A stretch of DNA of 35,026 nucleotides, taken from contig JBFICW010000026.1 in NCBI GenBank assembly GCA_041581635.1, positions 1-35,026 of the forward strand. The letters run 5' to 3'. This DNA comes from Porticoccus sp041581635 (GTDB taxonomy: Bacteria; Pseudomonadota; Gammaproteobacteria; Pseudomonadales; Porticoccaceae). This document shows, one piece after another, positions 24,342-32,860 of this stretch. Under the pieces are notes generated by a model, which worked only from the letters and a program-made list of their open reading frames with translations, was not told the DNA's origin and made no database searches. A program made the position numbers and the translations under genes. How positions within the stretch are numbered: position 1 is the first letter of the stretch; each line of letters starts with the position of its first letter.

Positions 24342-25088
24342 ATGCGTCATCCTATGGTGGCAGGCAACTGGAAAATGAATGGCAGTCTAACGTCGATTGC
24401 CAGGCTTGTTTCTGGTTTGCTTGAATCAAAAAGTGAGGCTGAGGTTGTTGTTTTTCCTCCCTATGTATACATACCTGCGGTAATTGCCGGGGTAAAAGAT
24501 TCTGCGATCTCCGTTGGTGCGCAGAACGTCTCCGAGCATAGTTTTGGCGCATTTACTGGCGAAGTGTCCAGTGAAATGCTGAAAGAGGTCGGGTGTCGAT
24601 ATGTCATTGTCGGCCACTCTGAACGTCGTGCTGGTTATGAAAATGGTTGCGGGGAAGGCAGTCATCAGGTTGCAGAAAAGTTTTCTGCGGCTCAATCGGG
24701 TGGTTTGATACCAGTACTTTGTGTTGGTGAAACTCTCGAACAGCGAGAACAAGGTGAGACTCTGGCGGTAATTGCAGCACAGATTGATGCGGTTATAAGT
24801 GTTAGCGGTTTGGAAGCAGTTTGCAGAGCGGTGATAGCCTACGAGCCAGTTTGGGCTATAGGTACTGGGAAAACAGCGAGTGCTGAGCAGGCTCAAAGCG
24901 TGCATAAAGCTATTCGCCAGCAGTTAGGCGAATCTGGGAATAAGACTCGAATATTGTATGGTGGCAGTGTTAGGGCTGCTAATGCTGCGGAATTATTTGC
25001 GCAGCCAGATATTGATGGTGCATTGGTTGGCGGCGCCTCTCTTGAGGCGGTAGAATTCAACAAAATTTGCACATTGGCAAAAATTTAA
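24342..25088 (+). CDS. tpiA: Triosephosphate isomerase TpiA
   Basis: 248 residues from ATG 24342. The frame extends upstream, but MRHPMVAGNWKMNG is the family N-terminus and AGGA lies ten bases before it. Catalytic residues are in place: Lys11 (NWKMN), His92 (VGHSERR) and Glu168 (AYEPVWAIGTGK). The phosphate-binding loops are ILYGGSV and GALVGGASL. It interconverts dihydroxyacetone phosphate and glyceraldehyde-3-phosphate. Odd point: the segment after GHSERR (residues 97-106, including NGCGEG) is about four residues longer than in typical bacterial enzymes. The gene is 28 bases upstream of secG. Confidence 0.97.
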   Translation: MRHPMVAGNWKMNGSLTSIARLVSGLLESKSEAEVVVFPPYVYIPAVIAGVKDSAISVGAQNVSEHSFGAFTGEVSSEMLKEVGCRYVIVGHSERRAGYENGCGEGSHQVAEKFSAAQSGGLIPVLCVGETLEQREQGETLAVIAAQIDAVISVSGLEAVCRAVIAYEPVWAIGTGKTASAEQAQSVHKAIRQQLGESGNKTRILYGGSVRAANAAELFAQPDIDGALVGGASLEAVEFNKICTLAKI

Positions 25089-25116
25089 TTAACTATAAAT
25101 CGGCTGAATTTGGCGA

Positions 25117-25506
25117 ATGGAAAAGATCATACTGATTGTTCACCTGCTCACGGCGTTAGCTATTATTGGCATGATTCTGTTGCAGCAAGGAAAAGGTGCT
25201 GAAGCGGGTGCCTCTTTTGGTTCTGGTGCATCGCAGACGGTCCTAGGTAGTGCCGGTGGCTGGAATTTCTTCAGTAAGGCGACAGGTATTCTTGCGACAG
25301 TATTCTTTATTACCAGCTTTGGGCTAGCTGTGATGGCTAAAGACACAGCCAGGGTTGGGGATGCAATTCTTCCAGAATTGGAGGCGGTTCAGGAATCTCT
25401 TGAATCTGTAGTTCCAGCGGCTGGAAGTGTTGTGGCTGATATTCCTGTGCTGGAAGAAGAGGTTGCCGATCCTAGCCAAGATGTTCCTGCAGCAGGTGGT
25501 GAATAG
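25117..25506 (+). CDS. secG: Preprotein translocase subunit SecG
   Basis: 129 residues. There are two membrane helices (about 3-21 and 52-73) with the conserved cytoplasmic loop between them: LLQQGKGAEAGASFGSGASQ, the SecG signature. SecG assists SecYE/SecA in protein export across the inner membrane. The C-terminal extension is acidic and Val/Ala/Pro-rich, as is common in Pseudomonas-like SecG. It is followed after 14 bases by tRNA-Leu, so it is very probably co-transcribed with it, as with secG-leuU in E. coli. Confidence 0.96.
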   Translation: MEKIILIVHLLTALAIIGMILLQQGKGAEAGASFGSGASQTVLGSAGGWNFFSKATGILATVFFITSFGLAVMAKDTARVGDAILPELEAVQESLESVVPAAGSVVADIPVLEEEVADPSQDVPAAGGE

Positions 25507-25520
25507 TAAGCACGTTAATT

Positions 25521-25605
25521 GCCCAAGTGGTGGAATTGGTAGACACGCTATCTTGAGGGGGTAGTGGCGTAAGCCGTGCCGGTTCAAGTCCGGCCTTGGG
25601 CACCA
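25521..25605 (+). tRNA. tRNA-Leu (anticodon GAG)
   Basis: 85 bases, with GCCCAAG pairing with CTTGGGC and an encoded CCA end. The D-arm TGGTGGAATTGGTAGACAC is typical of leucine tRNAs. The anticodon stem CTATC/GGTAG encloses loop TTGAGGG with anticodon GAG. A long variable arm marks it as class II, and GGTTCAAGTCC is the T arm. It lies 14 bases after secG. Confidence 0.97.
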
Positions 25606-25613
25606 TATAAAAG

Positions 25614-25635
25614 ACCAGTAATAATTACTGGTTTT
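25614..25635 (+). terminator. Rho-independent terminator after tRNA-Leu
   Basis: A perfect 8-base stem (ACCAGTAA at 25614-25621, TTACTGGT at 25625-25632) with a 3-base loop is followed by TTTT. It starts nine bases after the tRNA CCA, so it closes the tpiA-secG-tRNA unit. Confidence 0.75.
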
Positions 25636-25969
25636 CCTGAAAGCCCGCTAGTTTGGTTTATTTGTTTCTCGGCGGCAGCCCCATCTTGGGCTTAGATTGT
25701 ACGCTTTGATAAGGGCTGGTCTACTGGTTGGCCGATGTTCTGTTGGTGTAATGGCCGGCAGTTTTTTGTAAAAAAATAACCATAGATTAAATCGTTGAAA
25801 AAGCGTGGAATAATAGGCGATTGTCCTTGACCAAGAGGTAGGGCAGCCCTATAATCCTCGGCCCTTGAAGCAGCCCCTTAGGTGCTTCAGGTGGGTAACA
25901 TCAGGGGTTATGACCTGATGGATGTTGAGGGGTTAAAAACCTTCATGACTAGGAAGTCGAAGTGTTTGT
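25636..25969 (+). other. Spacer and 5' leader of the initiator tRNA
   Basis: This stretch has no credible gene. Its right part is the transcribed leader of tRNA-fMet, from about 25862, and it holds consecutive perfect hairpins: TGAAGCA/TGCTTCA (about 25864-25887), CATCAGG/CCTGATG (about 25899-25920) and a short GGTT/AACC one near 25930. RNase P and other nucleases would remove it. The left part (25636-25826) is unremarkable AT-rich DNA with runs of T and A. Confidence 0.6.
25827..25855 (+). promoter_or_regulatory. Near-consensus sigma-70 promoter of tRNA-fMet (rimP-nusA operon)
   Basis: TTGACC (25827-25832), exactly 17 bases, then TATAAT (25850-25855). The bases between -10 and the expected start (CCTCGGCCC) are GC-rich, a discriminator typical of stable-RNA promoters under stringent control. 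The expected start is near 25862. Confidence 0.85.
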
Positions 25970-26046
<77 letters not shown>

Positions 26047-26101
26047 CATTTAGATGTTGGTATATTGATGCCGGCATCAATGCGCAGAAAGTGCGTGTTC
26101 G

Positions 26102-26126
26102 AAAGGCCCCTTTTTAGGGGCTTTTT
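26102..26126 (+). terminator. Terminator hairpin after tRNA-fMet
   Basis: AAAGGCCCCT (26102-26111) pairs with AGGGGCTTT (26116-26124) with one bulged G, and T residues run 26122-26126. It sits 55 bases after the tRNA and probably reduces read-through into rimP. Confidence 0.65.
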
Positions 26127-26150
26127 GTTAGGTGGCTTAAGCCGCCATTG

Positions 26151-26174
26151 AAGTGGGCCTAGTGCCCATTTTTT
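26151..26174 (+). terminator. Second terminator hairpin upstream of rimP
   Basis: AAGTGGGC (26151-26158) pairs with GCCCATTT (26164-26171) with one G-U pair, and six T residues occupy 26169-26174. It is 25 bases before the rimP GTG. Together with the hairpin at 26102 it makes a tandem barrier inside what is otherwise one operon. Confidence 0.6.
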
Positions 26175-26198
26175 GATTGGGTATATTGAGATTCTACT

Positions 26199-26657
26199 GT
26201 GGCGACTAGACAGGAAACACTTGAAGCGTTAATTAAACCGGTGGTTGAAGCCATGGGTTGCGTGTTCTGGGGTTTGGAGTATTTGTCGTCCGGCCGAAGT
26301 GCTATGTTGCGTATCTATTTAGATCGAGATGATGGTGTTGTTTCGGTGGAAGACTGCGAAAAAGTGAGTCGTCAGGTCAGCAGCCTGATGGATGTGGAAG
26401 ACCCAATTGGTGGTGAGTACACCCTTGAGGTTTCCTCTCCGGGGCTGGATAGGCCACTATATACTCTGGCTCAATTTAAGAAATATATTGGAGAAGATGT
26501 TGCCTTACGGCTACGTTTTCCCTACGAAAATAGGCGGAACTTTAAGGGCCGCTTAAGTGGTGTGGAGGGTGAGGATGTGTTGCTGGTTGTAGAAGAGCAC
26601 GAATATCTCTTTCCTATCGATAGCATTGAAAAAACGAATATCGTTCCCCGGTTTTAA
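26199..26657 (+). CDS. rimP: Ribosome maturation factor RimP
   Basis: 152 residues (E. coli about 150) from a GTG start with only a weak GAGA upstream. Family stretches are LEALIKPVVEAMGCVFWGLEY, LRIYLDRDDGVVSVEDCEKVSRQVS, and YTLEVSSPGLDRPLYTLAQF. The C-terminal SH3-like domain ends FPIDSIEKTNIVPRF. RimP assists 30S assembly. It is first in the translation-factor operon, 21 bases before nusA. Confidence 0.97.
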   Translation: MATRQETLEALIKPVVEAMGCVFWGLEYLSSGRSAMLRIYLDRDDGVVSVEDCEKVSRQVSSLMDVEDPIGGEYTLEVSSPGLDRPLYTLAQFKKYIGEDVALRLRFPYENRRNFKGRLSGVEGEDVLLVVEEHEYLFPIDSIEKTNIVPRF

Positions 26658-26678
26658 GGTCGATCAAGAGGCTGAAAA

Positions 26679-28172
26679 ATGAACAAAGAAATTTTGATGG
26701 TGGCGGAAGCCGTTTCTAACGAAAAAGGCGTTTCCCCGAATGTAATATTCGAGGCCATCGAACAGGCTTTGGCTACGGCGACTAAAAAACGTTATGACGA
26801 AGATGCCAATATTCGCGTGGTGATTGATCGCCATACGGGTGAATACGAATCCTTCCGTTGGTGGGGTGTGGTCGATGACGATACCTTGGCCGAATTAGGC
26901 ACCCAGTTTACGCTGGAGGAAGCCCATGAAAAAGATCCGACGCTTAAGGCTGGTGATACCTTCGAAGAGCAAGTGGAAAACATTGGCTTTGGTCGAATAG
27001 CAGCACAAACGGCCAAGCAAGTTATTGTTCAAAAAGTTAGGGATGCAGAGCGAGCTCTGGTTGTTGAGCAGTACCGAGATCAGATCGGCGAGCTGGTTAG
27101 CGGGACTGTCAAGAAAGTGACGCGAGATAATATTATCGTTGATCTGGGGAATAATGCCGAGGCGATCATGCCCCGAGAAGAGCTGGTTGGTCGTGAAGTA
27201 TTCCGTATAAACGACAGGGTTCGAGCTATCCTGAAAGAGATTAATCCCGAAAATCGTGGCCCTCAGCTGTTTCTGAGTCGTAAGTGCAATGAAATGCTGA
27301 CTGAATTATTCCGCATTGAGGTGCCAGAAATTGCGGAAGAAGTTATTGAGATACGTGGTGCTGCACGCGATCACGGCTCTAGAGCAAAAATTGCGGTAAA
27401 AACCAATGATGGCAGAATCGATCCAGTTGGAGCCTGTGTCGGCATGCGTGGTGCGCGTGTTCAGGCGGTGTCTAATGAACTGGATAGCGAGCGTATCGAT
27501 ATTGTTCTTTGGGACGACAATCCTGCACAGCTTGTTATTAACGCTATGGCGCCTGCAGAAGTAGAATCTATCATTGTGGATGAAGACACTCGCTCAATGG
27601 ATGTGGCTGTGGCAGAAGGCTCGCTGGCCATGGCTATTGGTCGCAATGGACAAAATGTACGTTTAGCGTCTGAACTGACCGGCTGGAAAATTAATGTCAT
27701 GACGGTCGATGAGGCCGAGGGCAAACAGCAGGAAGAGTCCAGCTCTTTAATCGAGGTTTTTGAGAACAAGCTTGATATCGATGAGGACGTGGCAACGGTT
27801 CTGGTTGAAGAAGGCTTTACCTCTATAGAAGAAGTGGCTTATGTGCCACTAGAAGAAATGGCTGGTATCGAAGGCTTTGATGAAGATATAGCCGAAGAAT
27901 TACGTGCTCGTGCAAAAGATGCCTTACTGACGATGGCGCTGGCCTCTGAAGAGGGTATCTCAGAGCCAGCAGAAGATTTGTTGACCATGGACGGTATGGA
28001 CGATGAGCTTGCTCGGGTGCTGGCAGCACGCGGGATTGTCACGATGGAAGACTTGGCAGAACAGGCTGTCGATGACTTGTTAGATATAGATACGATTGAT
28101 GAAGTGCGCGCTGCTGAACTCATAATGACAGCCCGTGCACCCTGGTTCGCCCAAGAAGGCGACAACAATTAA
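26679..28172 (+). CDS. nusA: Transcription termination/antitermination factor NusA
   Basis: 497 residues (E. coli 495). The order is an N-terminal RNA polymerase-binding domain (1-130), an S1 domain (GELVSGTVKKVTRDNIIVDLG, near 140), two KH domains (GACVGMRGARVQAVSNEL and MAIGRNGQNVRLASELTGW), then two C-terminal acidic repeats (from about 360 and 435) of the kind that bind the polymerase alpha subunit and lambda N in enterobacteria. It controls pausing, termination and antitermination. GAGG precedes the ATG. It sits between rimP and infB as in most proteobacteria. Confidence 0.98.
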   Translation: MNKEILMVAEAVSNEKGVSPNVIFEAIEQALATATKKRYDEDANIRVVIDRHTGEYESFRWWGVVDDDTLAELGTQFTLEEAHEKDPTLKAGDTFEEQVENIGFGRIAAQTAKQVIVQKVRDAERALVVEQYRDQIGELVSGTVKKVTRDNIIVDLGNNAEAIMPREELVGREVFRINDRVRAILKEINPENRGPQLFLSRKCNEMLTELFRIEVPEIAEEVIEIRGAARDHGSRAKIAVKTNDGRIDPVGACVGMRGARVQAVSNELDSERIDIVLWDDNPAQLVINAMAPAEVESIIVDEDTRSMDVAVAEGSLAMAIGRNGQNVRLASELTGWKINVMTVDEAEGKQQEESSSLIEVFENKLDIDEDVATVLVEEGFTSIEEVAYVPLEEMAGIEGFDEDIAEELRARAKDALLTMALASEEGISEPAEDLLTMDGMDDELARVLAARGIVTMEDLAEQAVDDLLDIDTIDEVRAAELIMTARAPWFAQEGDNN

Positions 28173-28201
28173 ATACGAAGGCGCAAAACCGAGGAATACT
28201 G

Positions 28202-30781
28202 ATGGCTGAAGTCACCGTAAGCGAACTTGCCAAGGTTGTAGGAGCATCTGTCGACCGCCTCCTAAGTCAAATGCAGGAAGCGGGTTTACCGCACAATTCT
28301 GTTGATGCGACTGTCAACGATGAAGAAAAGCAGAAACTGTTGGCTTATTTGAAAAGCCTGCATGGTGAAAAGGCTCGCGAGCCAAAACAAATCACGCTTA
28401 AGCGTAAGACAGTTAGTACGCTGAAAACAGGTGCTGGCCGTAAAACGGTCAACGTAGAGGTTCGTAAAAAGCGAACCTATGTTAAGCGCAGTGCAGAAGA
28501 AACTGAAAATCAAGTAGAAATTGATGAGCCCGTTGTCGAGAGCCCATCCGCAGTGGAAGCTCCGTCACGTACTGATGATGCTGAATTGCAGCGCCAGGCA
28601 GCTATTGAAACACGCCGAAATGCTGAAGAGGAAGCCCGCCACCAGGTTGAGGAAGAAGCTAACCGTAAGGCTGAAGAAGCGAATCGTCTGGCCGAGGAAG
28701 CGCGTCAACAACTTGAAGCCGAACAGCAAAAACCTGTGACTCCAGCACCCGTGCTGCCAGCTGATCCAGCTGTAGATACCCCAAAGCATGCGAAAAAGCA
28801 TGTTAAAGGTGAAAGTGTCGAAGCTGTAGAAGTAGAAGATGCTCCGAAAAAGCCTAAGAAGCGTGGCTCTATTAAAGAGCCGAAGCGTAAGAACGAAGAT
28901 TTATTGAAGGCTGTTGTTGAAGAGTCAGATGACGATCAAAAGCCTCGTCTCAGGACAGGTAAAAACAGGTCGATCAAAGTTGAAAATAAACACAAATTTA
29001 AAAAGCCAACGGACAAAATTGTTCACAATGTAGAAGTTCCGGAGGAGATTACAGTTGCTGAGCTAGCGCAGAAAATGTCTGTGAAGGCAGCTGCGGTTAT
29101 TAAGGAATTGATGAAGCTGGGTACGATGGCTTCCATCAATCAGCTCGTTGATCAGGATACCGCTATTCTGGTAGTTGAAGAGCTTGGGCATAACCCTGTC
29201 CCCATATCTGAAGAAGATGTTGAGCAAAAGCTGATAGATGCACTCCAGGCTACGATGGAAGAGACGTTGGAGCCGCGTGCACCTGTGGTGACTGTCATGG
29301 GGCACGTTGATCACGGTAAAACATCGCTGTTGGATTATATTCGTAAAAGCCGTGTGGCCTCTGGTGAGGCGGGTGGGATTACCCAGCACATAGGTGCCTA
29401 TCATGTGGATACACCCAAAGGCATGGTGACATTCCTGGATACGCCTGGACACGCTGCCTTTACGGCTATGAGAGCTCGTGGTGCACAGAGTACCGATGTG
29501 GTGATTCTGGTAGTGGCTGCGGATGACGGCGTTATGCCCCAGACAGAAGAGGCCATTCAGCATGCGAAGGCTGCTGGTGTACCTATCGTCGTAGCCATCA
29601 ACAAGATTGATAAGGACGGAGCCGACCCCGACCGTGTCACCAATGAGTTGTCAGCTAAAGACGTTATTCCGGAAGAGTGGGGTGGTGATACACAGTTCGT
29701 TAAAGTATCCGCTCATACTGGTGAAGGTATAGATGAGTTGCTCGAAGCCATCTTATTGCAATCCGAACTGCTTGAATTGCAGGCACCGAAGAATGTGCCT
29801 GGGAAAGGTGTGATTGTAGAGTCCCGTCTTGAAAAAGGTCGTGGTGTTGTTGCTACCGCCTTGGTGCAAGCGGGTACTTTGCGCAAGGGTGATCTGGTTT
29901 TGGCGGGTGAAAGTGTGGGTAGAATCCGCGCAATGAATGACGAAGCAGGAAAGCCTACCGGCGAAGCTGGCCCATCGATTCCCGTAGAAATTCTTGGTTT
30001 GGATGCACCCCCCGCAGCGGGTGAAGAGTTCCTTGTGGTCGAGGATGAGCGTAAGGCTAGAGGGCTTGCTGAAAGACGTCAACATAAGGCGTATCAAGAG
30101 AAAGTATCTCGTCAGCAGGCTACCAAGCTGGAAAATATGTTTGCCACATTTGAAGGTGCCGAAGAAAAAGGGATGTTACCTGTACTGATTAAGGCCGATG
30201 TACGTGGATCCCTTGAAGCAATTCTGTCGACACTGCGCGATATTGGTACTGATGAAGTAGAAGTGAATGTTATTGCTTCTGGTGTGGGTGGTATTAATGA
30301 ATCAGATATCAACCTGGCAATTGCTGCCGGAGCTGCGGTTATTGGCTTTAATGTTCGTGCTGATGCAGCGGCCCGCCGTCTTGCAGAAGACGAAGGTCTA
30401 GATCTTCGCTATTACAGTGTTATCTATAATTTATTGGATGACGTGAAACAGGCTCTGGGTGGCTTGCTCGCACCAGAGAAAAGAGAAGAAATCGTTGGTA
30501 TTGCCGAGGTGCGAGATGTATTCCGTTCGCCGAAGTTTGGTGCAGTAGCCGGGTGTATGGTGATTGAGGGTACGGTGCATCGCAACAAGCCTATTCGAGT
30601 GCTACGTGACAATGTAGTTATCTATGAGGGCGAGTTGGAATCTTTGCGTCGCTTTAAAGACGATGTCAACGAGGTTCGCAACGGCATGGAATGTGGTATC
30701 GGTGTAAAAGATTACAATGATATTAAAAGTGGCGACCAGATCGAGGTCTTCGATATCAAGGAAGTGGCGCGGCAGCTATAA
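28202..30781 (+). CDS. infB: Translation initiation factor IF-2
   Basis: 859 residues. An N-terminal small fold (VSELAKVVGASVDRLLSQM) is followed by a long charged low-complexity segment (about 60-290) rich in Glu, Ala, Arg and Lys, likely coiled coil. A second IF2_N motif, EITVAELAQKMSVKAAAV, lies near 282. The G domain has MGHVDHGKTSLLD (from about 366), DTPGHAAF and NKIDKDGADP. The C-terminal domains bind fMet-tRNA. It brings the initiator tRNA to the 30S subunit; the gene for that tRNA heads the same operon. Shorter isoforms from internal starts exist in E. coli and were not judged here. Confidence 0.98.
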   Translation: MAEVTVSELAKVVGASVDRLLSQMQEAGLPHNSVDATVNDEEKQKLLAYLKSLHGEKAREPKQITLKRKTVSTLKTGAGRKTVNVEVRKKRTYVKRSAEETENQVEIDEPVVESPSAVEAPSRTDDAELQRQAAIETRRNAEEEARHQVEEEANRKAEEANRLAEEARQQLEAEQQKPVTPAPVLPADPAVDTPKHAKKHVKGESVEAVEVEDAPKKPKKRGSIKEPKRKNEDLLKAVVEESDDDQKPRLRTGKNRSIKVENKHKFKKPTDKIVHNVEVPEEITVAELAQKMSVKAAAVIKELMKLGTMASINQLVDQDTAILVVEELGHNPVPISEEDVEQKLIDALQATMEETLEPRAPVVTVMGHVDHGKTSLLDYIRKSRVASGEAGGITQHIGAYHVDTPKGMVTFLDTPGHAAFTAMRARGAQSTDVVILVVAADDGVMPQTEEAIQHAKAAGVPIVVAINKIDKDGADPDRVTNELSAKDVIPEEWGGDTQFVKVSAHTGEGIDELLEAILLQSELLELQAPKNVPGKGVIVESRLEKGRGVVATALVQAGTLRKGDLVLAGESVGRIRAMNDEAGKPTGEAGPSIPVEILGLDAPPAAGEEFLVVEDERKARGLAERRQHKAYQEKVSRQQATKLENMFATFEGAEEKGMLPVLIKADVRGSLEAILSTLRDIGTDEVEVNVIASGVGGINESDINLAIAAGAAVIGFNVRADAAARRLAEDEGLDLRYYSVIYNLLDDVKQALGGLLAPEKREEIVGIAEVRDVFRSPKFGAVAGCMVIEGTVHRNKPIRVLRDNVVIYEGELESLRRFKDDVNEVRNGMECGIGVKDYNDIKSGDQIEVFDIKEVARQL

Positions 30782-30798
30782 GCTAGCGACGAACTGAT

Positions 30799-31221
30799 AT
30801 GCCTAGAGAATTTACTCGAAACGACAGAGTCTCAGATGCGCTGCAGCGGGAATTGGCTGAGCTGATTCGCGATGAAGTGCGAGATCCACGCTTGAAGATG
30901 GTGAACATTACCGCTGTAGAAGTGAATCGCGATCTGGCTAACGCCAAGGTCTTCGTTACCTTCGTTGGTACCGACTCGGAGGATGAGTCCAGGCAGGCCG
31001 CCGATGTATTGAATGGTGCATCGGGATTTTTGCGTTCCCTGCTAGCCAAGCGAATGCAAATGCGTACGACTCCGCGATTACATTTTATATATGACCCAAC
31101 TAGCAAGCGTGGACAGGATCTCTCTGCGCTTATCGATGCTGCGGTGAATACTGATAATACAAAACGTTTGGATTCCGATGTTGGCCCTGGCAGTTCTTCG
31201 GATACATCCGAGGAGGATTGA
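30799..31221 (+). CDS. rbfA: Ribosome-binding factor A
   Basis: 140 residues. The KH-like fold signatures are TRNDRVSDALQRELAELIRD and DEVRDPRLKMVNITAVEVNRDL in the first half, then AKVFVTFVG and FLRSLLAKRMQMRTTPRLHF with the conserved RxxPxLxF-type end. The C-terminal tail is acidic and Ser-rich (SSSDTSEED). RbfA matures the 5' end of 16S rRNA (cold-shock factor in E. coli). It sits 17 bases after infB, and truB starts two bases after its stop. Confidence 0.97.
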   Translation: MPREFTRNDRVSDALQRELAELIRDEVRDPRLKMVNITAVEVNRDLANAKVFVTFVGTDSEDESRQAADVLNGASGFLRSLLAKRMQMRTTPRLHFIYDPTSKRGQDLSALIDAAVNTDNTKRLDSDVGPGSSSDTSEED

Positions 31222-31223
31222 GG

Positions 31224-32159
31224 TTGGCTCGTCGTCGCAAAGGCAGGCCAGTCAATGGTATTTTGCTGTTAGATAAACCTTTGGGGATGTCCTCCAATGG
31301 TGCGGTGCAAAAGGTTAAATACTTGTTTTTTGCTGCCAAAGCGGGGCATACCGGTAGTCTTGATCCATTAGCCACAGGTGTGTTGCCAATTTGTTTGGGT
31401 GAGGCGACCAAGTTCACCCAATTTCTGTTGGATGCGGACAAACACTACCGGGCTACTTTTCGATTCGGTATTGCCACCGCCAGTGGAGACGCTGACGGTG
31501 AGATTGTCAGCGAAAACGGAGCCTCGGCATTGACCGAGGTGCAGGTCGAATCGGTATTGTCAGATTTTCGCGGTAAATTGTCTCAGGTGCCCTCCATGTA
31601 TTCAGCATTGAAGCATCAGGGGCAGCCGCTGTATAAGTTGGCGCGCGAAGGGATTGAAATTGAGCGAGAGGCTCGCCCAGTGACAATTTATTCCCTTGAA
31701 TTATCGGCTTTTCGCCCGGGTGAGTTTGCTGAGGCCGATGTAGAAATTCATTGCAGCAAGGGTACCTATGTAAGAACCCTTGCTGAGGATATAGGCAGCG
31801 CGCTTGGTTGCGGTGCTTATGTCTCAAAGCTGCATCGCAATATGGCCGGGCCATTTGATGAGTCGGATACGATTACCGTGGCAGAACTTGAGGCGCTTCG
31901 TGAAGAGCATCTTGCCGAGGAAATGGACTATCTGCTCAAACCGATGGATGCGGGTATCAAACACCTGATGGCTGTGGATTTGTCTGAAGATACCGCATTT
32001 TATTTCCGTCAGGGACAGCCTGTGATGGCACCCCAGACCTATCGCGAAAGTGAAGAAGGCGATATAGTGCGCGTCTTTGAAGAAGAAGGCCCATTTTTGG
32101 GGGTCGGTGAAGTAACCGATGATGGACGGGTCGCTCCCAAGCGACTTGTTGTATTTTAG
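31224..32159 (+). CDS. truB: tRNA pseudouridine-55 synthase TruB
   Basis: 311 residues from TTG 31224. An earlier TTG (31218) lies right against the AGGAGG (31211-31216) and cannot be well spaced, whereas 31224 is seven bases from it and gives the family-length N-terminus ARRRKGRPVNGILLLDKP. The catalytic Asp47 is in GHTGSLDPLATGVLP. Further family stretches are QVPSMYSALKHQGQPLYKLAREG and CSKGTYVRTLAEDIG. The C-terminal PUA-like domain has YFRQGQPV. It makes pseudouridine 55 in the T arm of tRNAs. Confidence 0.97.
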   Translation: MARRRKGRPVNGILLLDKPLGMSSNGAVQKVKYLFFAAKAGHTGSLDPLATGVLPICLGEATKFTQFLLDADKHYRATFRFGIATASGDADGEIVSENGASALTEVQVESVLSDFRGKLSQVPSMYSALKHQGQPLYKLAREGIEIEREARPVTIYSLELSAFRPGEFAEADVEIHCSKGTYVRTLAEDIGSALGCGAYVSKLHRNMAGPFDESDTITVAELEALREEHLAEEMDYLLKPMDAGIKHLMAVDLSEDTAFYFRQGQPVMAPQTYRESEEGDIVRVFEEEGPFLGVGEVTDDGRVAPKRLVVF

Positions 32160-32294
32160 GTTCAGTACTTTTCGGGGCTGGGGTAGAAGGTATTCCCCAA
32201 CCTAAAAAAGTGTAAAGAATTTGCCCCTTGGGCAACAGTGGTACTGGTATCAGTGAGTCGTTATTAGATAGCTGAGGCCAGGCCAAAACCGGTA

Positions 32295-32323
32295 GGGTAC
32301 CTGTAAATATGCACGGGTATCCC
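32295..32323 (+). promoter_or_regulatory. Hairpin in the rpsO leader, possible S15 autoregulatory site
   Basis: GGGTACC (32295-32301) pairs with GGTATCCC (32316-32323) with one bulged T, about 20 bases before the rpsO ribosome binding site GGAGAG. A second perfect hairpin, TTGCCC-ctt-GGGCAA, is at 32221-32235. S15 regulates its own translation through leader RNA structures in several bacteria, which differ between lineages; the link here is by position only. Confidence 0.35.
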
Positions 32324-32355
32324 GAATCTTAAACTGCATATTGGAGAGATAAACG

Positions 32356-32622
32356 ATGTTAAGTGCAATTGAAAAAGAAGCGATCGTTAAAGATAACGCT
32401 CAAGCTGAAGGCGACACTGGTTCACCGGAAGTTCAAGTAGCCCTGTTAACGGCTAATATTAATAAATTACAAGGTCACTTCGGTGATCATAAGAAGGATC
32501 ACCACTCGCGCCGTGGCCTGATTCGCATGGTAAATCAGCGTCGTAAGTTGCTGGACTACCTGAAAAGTAAAGATGCAGCTCGCTACACAAAATTAATTGC
32601 GAAGCTTGGTTTGCGTCGTTAA
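32356..32622 (+). CDS. rpsO: 30S ribosomal protein S15
   Basis: 88 residues, as in E. coli (89 with Met). Family motifs are present: GDTGSPEVQVALLTANIN, then LQGHFGDHKKDHHSRRGL with the conserved His-Ser-Arg-Arg that contacts 16S rRNA, and RRKLLDYLKSKD. It is a primary binder of the central domain of 16S rRNA. A good GGAGAG site precedes the ATG. It is followed by a strong hairpin, then pnp, the conserved rpsO-pnp pair. Confidence 0.98.
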   Translation: MLSAIEKEAIVKDNAQAEGDTGSPEVQVALLTANINKLQGHFGDHKKDHHSRRGLIRMVNQRRKLLDYLKSKDAARYTKLIAKLGLRR

Positions 32623-32633
32623 TCGAATCATAT

Positions 32634-32653
32634 GCGGCTCCCTCGGGAGCCGC
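32634..32653 (+). terminator. GC-rich hairpin after rpsO
   Basis: A perfect 8-base stem (GCGGCTCC at 32634-32641, GGAGCCGC at 32646-32653) closes a CTCG loop and is followed by TGTTGATTT. It is probably a terminator with read-through into pnp and a 3' stabiliser of rpsO mRNA. Confidence 0.7.
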
Positions 32654-32719
32654 TGTTGATTTAAGGGAAGCCAGACAAGATATCTGTATGTTATGGCTGA
32701 TCGAGTTACCTATAGTTAC

Positions 32720-32749
32720 CTGATTGCCGGCTAGGCAGTCGCTTATAAG
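32720..32749 (+). promoter_or_regulatory. Possible promoter and hairpin in the pnp leader
   Basis: CTGATT, an 18-base gap and TATAAG (32744-32749) form a plausible sigma-70 promoter. They overlap a GATTGCC/GGCAGTC hairpin (32722-32740) and the palindrome GCTTATAAGC (32741-32750). In E. coli the pnp leader is cut by RNase III for autocontrol; no comparable long hairpin was found here. Confidence 0.3.
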
Positions 32750-32860
32750 CATCTAATTAATGGTGCCTGTCAGGATAGGTGATTATTGGTAACCCGAGCA
32801 GCTTATTGCCGGTGTTTTGTCAGGGCTTCAGATGACTAAAAAATGAAAGGAACTAGATTT

